Source: Scybalousia_A sp964626385 (GTDB taxonomy: Bacteria > Bacteroidota > Bacteroidia > Bacteroidales > P3). From it: DNA of 11,016 nucleotides. The notes below the pieces were generated by a model. The model saw nothing but the letters and a program-made list of their open reading frames with translations, made no database searches and was not told the origin of the DNA. Positions within the stretch are counted from its first letter, which is position 1. Each line of letters starts with the position of its first letter. The DNA lies in the NCBI GenBank assembly GCA_964626385.1, contig CAZVEO010000076.1, positions 1 to 11,016 of the forward strand, read 5' to 3'. Shown here piece after piece: positions 6,619 to 11,016 of this stretch. A program made the position numbers and the translations under genes.

Positions 6619-9078
6619 CTACCTTAACTTTGCACCTATCTTGTTCTCAAATGTTTTAACGAGTTTGTTCATTATATTATCTATCTGTTTATCTGTAAGA
6701 GTCTTTTCATTGTCTTGCAATATAAAAGAAATAGCATATTGCTTTTTGCCTAATAGATTCATTCCTCTATACTCATCAAACAGATTTATGCGTTTCAAAA
6801 GTTTCTTTTCTGTTTCAAAAGCAAGTTTTTCTATTTCAGCAAAACTAATACTTTCATCCAACACAAGAGCAAGGTCTCTTCTAACCTCAGGAAATTTGGA
6901 AACATTTTCATACTGCAATTCTTTCTTAGGTAACATTTTCAAAACCAAATTCCAATTAATATCGGCAAAGAAAACATTTTGTTTAATGTCAAAAGATTTG
7001 CAAACACCTTTACTCAAAACTCCAATCGTGACAACTTGTTTCTTATTTTCTGTATTTATAATAGCCAAACCTTGAGTATAATATTTTGTTTTTATATCCG
7101 CAAAAGACAATTTTTTGTTATCTATTCTCAAACGCTTAAAAATATTTAAAACTATGTTTTTCAAATAGAAAAAGTCTGTATTGCGTTGTTTTTCTTGCCA
7201 ATTTTCCTCAAAAGAAAAACCCGTTGTAAGTATAGCAAGATGCTTTTCCTCCTTATATCTTTTATCCACCGCTTGGTCATTAGGATAATTTAAAGATTTT
7301 TCGTAGCAATTGCCAAACTCAAAGATTTTTATATTAGAAACCTTTCTGTTTATATTGTAGGACAATACTTCCAAGCCTCCATACAATAAAGTCTGTCTCA
7401 TAAGGGACAAATCTCTACTCAAAGCATTAAGTATTCTAACGCTCTTTGCCATAGGAAAGTCCTCATTATTTTCATAATAAGATTCTTTGGTCAATGAATT
7501 ATTCATAATCTCATTAAAACCATTGTCGGCAAGATAAGAGGTTATAATGCTCTGTACCTTCTCTTTATCTGGTTTTTGAATATAATTCAAAGTACTTTGA
7601 ATTTTTGAAGAAAACTCTATTTTATCATAACCATAAATTCTCAAAATCTCTTCTGCCAAATCACAAGGTCTTGTAACATCTACCTTATTTGTAGGTACAA
7701 GCACAGACAATCCCTCCTGTGTTTGCTCTTCTATTTCTATATTTAGATTATTAAAAATATTTTTTATCTCTTCTCGCTCTATTTTTTGACCTATAAGGTT
7801 GTCCAAATAGGAATATTCCAAATCTATTTTTACTCTTTTTATTTCTGACGGATAAACGTCCACTATTTGAGAAGAAACTTCTCCTCCTGCTATTTGTTTG
7901 ATAAGAATAGATGCTCTTTTCAAAGCATAGAGGCATATATTTGGGTCTGCTCCTCTTTCATATCTAAAAGAGGCATCAGTTTGTAAAGCATGATAACGAG
8001 AGGCTTTACGTATAACCACCGGATTAAAATAAGCACTTTCCAAAAAAATGTTCTTTGTATTTTCACTTATACCTGACTTTTCGCCCCCGAATATTCCTCC
8101 CATACACATAGGCTCTTTATCATTGCAAACCATTGCTTCTTTGCCGTTTAATTTTCTTTCTACTCCGTCTAAGGTAACAAATTTTGTTCCCTCCTCTACT
8201 TTTTTTACATTTATAGTTTGTCCATCAACTTTGTCCCAATCAAAAGCATGCAAAGGTTGACCTATTTCTATCAAAACAAAATTGGTTATATCTACAATGT
8301 TATTTATAGGACGTATGCCGACAGAGTTTAAATGTTCTTTAAGCCAAGAAGGAGAATCTTTAACTTCAATACCTTTGATAACAACTCCAGCATATCTTCC
8401 ACAAAGGTTAGTATCTATATTTATTTTGGGGTCTTCGCAAGGATTATCTATCTTAAAATTATCTACAGAGGGAATTTTGAGGGTAGAGTCTTCTTTTTTC
8501 TGACAAGAAAGTATGGCAACAAGATCTCTTCCAACTCCTATGTGAGAGGTAGCATCAGAACGATTTGCTGTCAGTCCTATCTCAAAAATATAGTCAGTTT
8601 TAAGATTAAAATAATCTTTTGCCGCCATACCTACCTTTGCCTCTTGAGGTAAAACAAGAATGCCGTCATGACTGTTGCCTATCTGCAATTCTTTTTCCGA
8701 ACATATCATTCCTTCACTTTCTGCTCCTCTGAGTTTGCTTTTTTTTATAGTAAAAAACTCTTCACCTTCATATACTTTAGCTCCTATTGTTGCCACTACA
8801 ACTTTTTGTCCCTGTGCTACATTAGGCGCTCCGCAAACAATATTGAGAGGTTTTTGCTCACCTACATCAACAGTGGTTATATGTAAATGGTCAGAGTTGG
8901 GATGCGCCTCACAAGTCAGTACTTCTCCAATAAAATATTTATCCAAACCTCCTTTGATATTCTCCACTCTTTCCACATTCTCAACTTCTAAACCCGAAAA
9001 AGTAAGCAAATGTGCTACCTCTTCTGCATTAAGTTTTGTAGGTACATACTCTCTAAGCCAATTATATGAAATTTTCAT
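6619..9078 (-). CDS. pheT: Phenylalanine--tRNA ligase beta subunit
   Basis: Beta chain of the alpha2-beta2 phenylalanyl-tRNA synthetase; it binds tRNA-Phe and edits Tyr-tRNA-Phe, while the alpha chain (pheS, not in this window) holds the aminoacylation site. It has 819 residues, full length. From the N terminus: MKISYNWLREYV start; EMAP-type tRNA-binding domain (about 42-155, with VCGAPNV and KLRGAESEGMICSE); B3/B4 editing domain (about 211-395, with PLHAFD at 275-280 and GGIFGGEKSG around 327-336); B5 domain (about 405-487, ending DLAEEILRIYGYD); catalytic-like core (about 500-710); C-terminal FDX-ACB anticodon-binding domain (about 726-819, with FPEVRRDLAL). No key region is missing. A candidate promoter lies about 40 bp upstream, and the next gene begins one base after the stop. 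Confidence 0.97.
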   Translation of the reverse strand: MKISYNWLREYVPTKLNAEEVAHLLTFSGLEVENVERVENIKGGLDKYFIGEVLTCEAHPNSDHLHITTVDVGEQKPLNIVCGAPNVAQGQKVVVATIGAKVYEGEEFFTIKKSKLRGAESEGMICSEKELQIGNSHDGILVLPQEAKVGMAAKDYFNLKTDYIFEIGLTANRSDATSHIGVGRDLVAILSCQKKEDSTLKIPSVDNFKIDNPCEDPKINIDTNLCGRYAGVVIKGIEVKDSPSWLKEHLNSVGIRPINNIVDITNFVLIEIGQPLHAFDWDKVDGQTINVKKVEEGTKFVTLDGVERKLNGKEAMVCNDKEPMCMGGIFGGEKSGISENTKNIFLESAYFNPVVIRKASRYHALQTDASFRYERGADPNICLYALKRASILIKQIAGGEVSSQIVDVYPSEIKRVKIDLEYSYLDNLIGQKIEREEIKNIFNNLNIEIEEQTQEGLSVLVPTNKVDVTRPCDLAEEILRIYGYDKIEFSSKIQSTLNYIQKPDKEKVQSIITSYLADNGFNEIMNNSLTKESYYENNEDFPMAKSVRILNALSRDLSLMRQTLLYGGLEVLSYNINRKVSNIKIFEFGNCYEKSLNYPNDQAVDKRYKEEKHLAILTTGFSFEENWQEKQRNTDFFYLKNIVLNIFKRLRIDNKKLSFADIKTKYYTQGLAIINTENKKQVVTIGVLSKGVCKSFDIKQNVFFADINWNLVLKMLPKKELQYENVSKFPEVRRDLALVLDESISFAEIEKLAFETEKKLLKRINLFDEYRGMNLLGKKQYAISFILQDNEKTLTDKQIDNIMNKLVKTFENKIGAKLR

Positions 9079-9116
9079 TTTTTTACTTTTTTTTACTCTT
9101 TCTTATAGATAACAAC

Positions 9117-9124
9117 CAAAAATA
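9117..9124 (-). promoter_or_regulatory. Candidate pheT promoter (-7 element)
   Basis: The minus strand reads TATTTTTG, fitting TAnnTTTG, and would start transcription near 9110, about 31 bases before the pheT ATG. No convincing -33 element is visible. In sequence this A+T rich a chance match is possible, so it is a modest call. It would drive pheT and the four genes behind it. Confidence 0.4.
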
Positions 9125-9167
9125 TTTAGTCTTGTTGTACTTTCTTTTCTTTCTAGTAGTTAAACCT

Positions 9168-9204
9168 TGCAAAATTTTGCATACTTGCTATTTAGCAAAA
9201 TTTT
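9168..9204 (-). other. Palindrome and alternative hairpins at the purQ stop codon
   Basis: A perfect 14-bp palindrome, TGCAAAATTTTGCA, lies at 9168-9181, just past the purQ stop (9188-9190). The 10-mer GCAAAATTTT recurs at 9195-9204 inside the last purQ codons. On the minus strand the two copies can pair as a 10-bp stem round a 14-base loop that includes the stop codon. No T-run follows, so terminator function is uncertain. Confidence 0.4.
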
Positions 9205-9880
9205 TTATGATACTATCAAACAATATTTTGCCGTCAGTATTACCAAGTTCCATATCGGAACACCTTTCCGGGTGAGGCATCATACCAAAAACGTTTTTTG
9301 TCTTGTTGGTTATACCTGCAATATTTTCCACACTGCCATTAGGGTTATACTCTTGTTTTATTTCTCCCTTATCATTGCAATAACGGAAAAGTATCTGCTC
9401 ATTATCATTCATTCTTTTCAATACATCCTCATAAACAAAATACCTACCTTCTCCGTGTGCAATAGGAATATTCATAGCAGAGCCAACCTTTGTTTCTTGG
9501 GTAAATATGGTACTATTGGTTTGAGGTGTAATATATTGGTTTTTGCAAATAAATTTTTGACTATTGTTGTGCAGAAGGGTCCCTTCCAAAAGCCCGCTTT
9601 CACAAAGAATTTGAAAACCATTGCAAACTCCAAGAAGGTAACCTCCTTTGTTTGCAAATTTCTTTATCTCTTCCATAATAGGCGACAATGCAGCTATTGC
9701 TCCACTGCGTAAATAATCACCATACGAAAAACCTCCGGGCAGAACTATCATATCGCAACCTTGCAAATCTCTTTCCTTATGCCACAAGGGAACAACCTCC
9801 TGTCCTTCTATGTTGCGAAGGACGTATATCATATCATGGTCGCAATTTGACCCGGGAAATACTACTACTCCAAATTTCAT
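9188..9880 (-). CDS. purQ: Phosphoribosylformylglycinamidine synthase subunit PurQ
   Basis: The glutaminase subunit that releases ammonia from glutamine so that PurL can convert FGAR to FGAM, step four of purine synthesis. It has 230 residues, normal for the stand-alone subunit. It is a class I glutamine amidotransferase: start MKFGVVVFPGSNCD, PGGFSYGDYLRSG (48-60), nucleophile Cys86 in GVCNGFQIL, IPIAHGEGRY (138-147), and catalytic His203 and Glu205 in MPHPER. A separate PurQ implies that this genome has small PurL and PurS rather than only the large fused enzyme; neither is in the window. The start follows a leader of about 58 bases with no Shine-Dalgarno sequence. pheT starts 109 bp downstream. 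Confidence 0.97.
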   Translation of the reverse strand: MKFGVVVFPGSNCDHDMIYVLRNIEGQEVVPLWHKERDLQGCDMIVLPGGFSYGDYLRSGAIAALSPIMEEIKKFANKGGYLLGVCNGFQILCESGLLEGTLLHNNSQKFICKNQYITPQTNSTIFTQETKVGSAMNIPIAHGEGRYFVYEDVLKRMNDNEQILFRYCNDKGEIKQEYNPNGSVENIAGITNKTKNVFGMMPHPERCSDMELGNTDGKILFDSIIKNFAK

Positions 9881-9945
9881 TTTTGTCTCTATCTGTGTTA
9901 AAAAATCTTCTATTAAAATACTTTAAAAATAAGTATAGTATGGTG

Positions 9946-9961
9946 CAAAATTACAAATTTA
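9946..9961 (-). promoter_or_regulatory. Two abutting -7 elements upstream of purQ
   Basis: The minus strand reads TAAATTTG (9954-9961) directly followed by TAATTTTG (9946-9953). Both fit TAnnTTTG. Start sites would fall near 9939 and 9947, giving leaders of about 58-66 bases. A TTTG lies 24 bp above the first box, wider than the usual spacing of about 19-21. The rest of 9881-10058 is very A+T rich, with only short palindromes such as ACTTGACAAGT at 10000-10010. Confidence 0.5.
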
Positions 9962-10058
9962 TATCGTTATGGCTTTATTTTTTACAAATTATTTATTATA
10001 CTTGACAAGTTTATATTATTGCTTATATCTTATTCTTGCATTGCAAAAAAAAATATAG

Positions 10059-10703
10059 TTACCTTGCTTTATTTTCAAGCATAGGCACAAAAGCAAACTC
10101 TCCAAACTCTTCTTTTTCAAATTCTTTTTCTGAAATTTTGGTTATTCTTAACATAGTTTGAGTTTGATTGCCTACGGGAACAACCATAATACCGCCAACG
10201 GTCAATTGTTTAAGCAATTCTGTTGGAATTTCTTGAGCTCCGCAAGTTACTATGATTCTATCAAAGGGAGCAAACCCTGGCAAACCCTTATATCCATCTC
10301 CATAAAAACATTTTGGTCTTATATTCAAAAGTTTAAATGTTTCTTGTGCTTGCACATACAAATCTCTCTGTCTTTCTATTGTATACAAAATCAAATTAAA
10401 ACGATGTAATACAGCCGTTTGATATCCGCTACCAGTACCAATTTCCAAAACTTTCATTCGTGGTTGTAATTTTAGCAAATGGGTTTGAATTGCCACTGTG
10501 GAAGGTTTTGAAATCGTTTGAGAACAAAGTATTTGTACAGCTCTGTCATCATATGCAAGTTGTTCCAAAGAAGAGTCTAAGAAAAAATGACGAGGAACCT
10601 CATTCATTGCCTGTAAAACCATCTCATCATTTATTCCTTTTGCTCTTAATGTATCTATCAATTTTCTTCTCAATCCTTTGTGTCTCAAACTATCTGTGTG
10701 CAT
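10059..10703 (-). CDS. pcm: Protein-L-isoaspartate O-methyltransferase
   Basis: Repairs aged proteins by methylating L-isoaspartyl residues with S-adenosylmethionine; a cytoplasmic enzyme. It has 214 residues, as usual for the family. Visible parts are the N-terminal RHKGLRRKLIDTLR, VPRHFF (37-42), the substrate-site segment SQTISKPSTVAIQTHLL (61-77), SAM motif I VLEIGTGSGYQTAVL (85-99), IERQRDL (109-115), the GDGYKGLPGFAPFDRIIV segment (135-152), and the ending EFAFVPMLENKAR. Bases just before SQTIS encode Leu-Cys where many relatives have Gly-Glu-Gly or Gly-Ser-Gly, a mild difference. An in-frame ATG at 10775 is rejected because the extra residues are unlike the family and that start lies upstream of the promoter. 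A T-run directly follows the stop codon, with no hairpin before it. Confidence 0.95.
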   Translation of the reverse strand: MHTDSLRHKGLRRKLIDTLRAKGINDEMVLQAMNEVPRHFFLDSSLEQLAYDDRAVQILCSQTISKPSTVAIQTHLLKLQPRMKVLEIGTGSGYQTAVLHRFNLILYTIERQRDLYVQAQETFKLLNIRPKCFYGDGYKGLPGFAPFDRIIVTCGAQEIPTELLKQLTVGGIMVVPVGNQTQTMLRITKISEKEFEKEEFGEFAFVPMLENKAR

Positions 10704-10738
10704 ATTACTAATACTATTGTAATCATATATTTTCTTTG

Positions 10739-10746
10739 CAAAGATA
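10739..10746 (-). promoter_or_regulatory. pcm promoter (-7 element)
   Basis: The minus strand reads TATCTTTG, a full match to TAnnTTTG. Transcription would start near 10732, giving a leader of about 29 bases before the ATG at 10703. No clear -33 element is seen, because the expected place is occupied by the upstream terminator hairpin. The position fixes the shorter pcm start. Confidence 0.55.
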
Positions 10747-10749
10747 CAA

Positions 10750-10790
10750 CAAAAAAACAAAGGGATACTCCCCAAACGTTAGAGTATCCC
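10750..10790 (-). terminator. Intrinsic terminator for a transcript entering from the right
   Basis: A perfect 9-bp inverted repeat (GGGATACTC at 10762-10770, GAGTATCCC at 10782-10790) encloses an 11-base loop. On the minus strand the stem is followed by TTTG and then seven T residues. There is no comparable T-run on the other side, so the direction is clear. It ends a transcript that lies at coordinates above 10790, and it almost touches the pcm promoter. Confidence 0.75.
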
Positions 10791-10863
10791 AAAGATTAAT
10801 ATGAATAAGATTATCCCAAATAAAAATTACATAATGTTTTTAACTCTAAAAAACTTTCTTAAT

Positions 10864-10987
10864 TACCTATTTTATCAAGACTCTGCCCTTATCTTAACTC
10901 ATAATAACCTATAACAACCTATGCTAACCTATAAAAGTAACGGCTATGCCCTTATAAAACAGGCTATGCCCTTATAAGACACCCTAT
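10864..10987. repeat. Degenerate 10-bp tandem repeat array with a 20-bp duplication
   Basis: AACCTAT occurs at 10906, 10916 and 10926, exactly 10 bp apart. GGCTATGCCCTTATAA occurs at 10942-10957 and 10962-10977, exactly 20 bp apart, with four further bases that match at three positions. Related pieces are TACCTAT at 10864-10870, TGCCCTTAT at 10884-10892 and CCCTAT at 10982-10987. Read on the minus strand most units begin ATAGG or ATAAGG. No long open frame crosses the array. It fills most of the gene-free stretch 10704-11016; 10791-10860 shows nothing recognisable. Confidence 0.7.
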
Positions 10988-10992
10988 GGGTG
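10980..10992. other. Small GC-rich hairpin near the right edge
   Basis: CACCC-TAT-GGGTG forms a 5-bp stem with a 3-base loop. On the plus strand it is followed by CTATTTTTT, so it could be a weak plus-strand terminator. On the minus strand it sits directly after a possible stop codon at 10993-10995. Its role cannot be decided from the window. Confidence 0.35.
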
Positions 10993-11016
10993 CTATTTTT
11001 TAATAAGTTTTTCGGT
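10993..11016 (-). CDS. Possible C-terminal end of a gene from beyond the right edge
   Basis: On the minus strand one frame entering from the edge reads TEKLIKK and then TAG at 10993-10995. It is too short to identify. It agrees with the direction of the other genes and would provide a source for the minus-strand terminator at 10750-10790, with the repeat array then forming a long 3' untranslated region. Chance is equally possible. Confidence 0.18.
   Translation of the reverse strand, partial: TEKLIKK

Noticed and set aside
7751..7936. A same-strand 61-codon frame inside pheT
   Set aside because: It overlaps an intact, conserved part of PheT in another frame and shows no independent start signal or recognisable product.
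147..9712. Numerous plus-strand open frames of about 60-216 codons opposite the minus-strand genes
   Set aside because: They lie antisense within well-supported genes, their products are low-complexity or Ser/Phe/Ile/Tyr-rich and match nothing I recognise, and they shift frames freely; they are shadows of A+T-rich coding sequence.
10000..10010. ACTTGACAAGT palindrome between pcm and purQ as a terminator or operator
   Set aside because: It is only 11 bases with an effective 4-bp stem, has no T-run on the minus strand, and occurs once.
10704..10775. An N-terminal extension of 24 residues on Pcm
   Set aside because: The extra residues do not resemble Pcm proteins, and that start lies upstream of the predicted transcription start.
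10864..10987. The repeat array as a CRISPR
   Set aside because: The units are about 10-20 bp and contiguous or nearly so, with no spacers of regular length and no cas genes nearby.

Overview
The window looks like a piece of an A+T-rich chromosome from the phylum Bacteroidota, probably the order Bacteroidales. Four observations point there. The large OmpA-type protein has the TPR / PD40 propeller / carboxypeptidase-regulatory / OmpA layout typical of that phylum. There is a DUF4491-type membrane protein. Matches to the Bacteroidota -7 promoter element TAnnTTTG sit just upstream of four genes. Starts lack clear Shine-Dalgarno sequences. TAA, TAG and TGA are all used as stops, so the genetic code is standard. 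Every recognisable gene lies on the minus strand, so transcription runs from high to low coordinates.

Layout in transcription order. 10704-11016 has no confident gene. It holds an array of roughly 10-bp repeats, a strong intrinsic terminator for something transcribed from beyond the right edge, and the promoter of the first gene. 10059-10703 is pcm (protein-L-isoaspartate methyltransferase). 9188-9880 is purQ (glutaminase subunit of FGAM synthase), with two overlapping -7 elements upstream. 6619-9078 is pheT (Phe-tRNA synthetase beta chain), which also has a candidate promoter. One base after pheT comes 6189-6617, an unnamed protein made of four 25-residue repeats. It is followed by sppA (4338-6119), pfkA (3345-4322) and a DUF4491 gene (3047-3337). 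From pheT to DUF4491 the gaps are 1, 69, 15 and 7 bp with no promoter seen in them, which suggests one operon of housekeeping genes. 256-2883 is the OmpA-family gene, with its own promoter. 1-255 holds a hairpin and perhaps the first 26 codons of another gene running off the left edge.

Most genes are ordinary core functions: translation, purine synthesis, glycolysis, protein repair and envelope proteolysis. The parts most worth a second look are the C-terminal domain of the OmpA protein, which resembles a retropepsin-like aspartic protease whose DTGA motif is lost; the 25-residue-repeat protein coupled to pheT; and the phased decamer array near the right edge. I see no insertion sequence, CRISPR array, tRNA, rRNA, phage gene or defence system.
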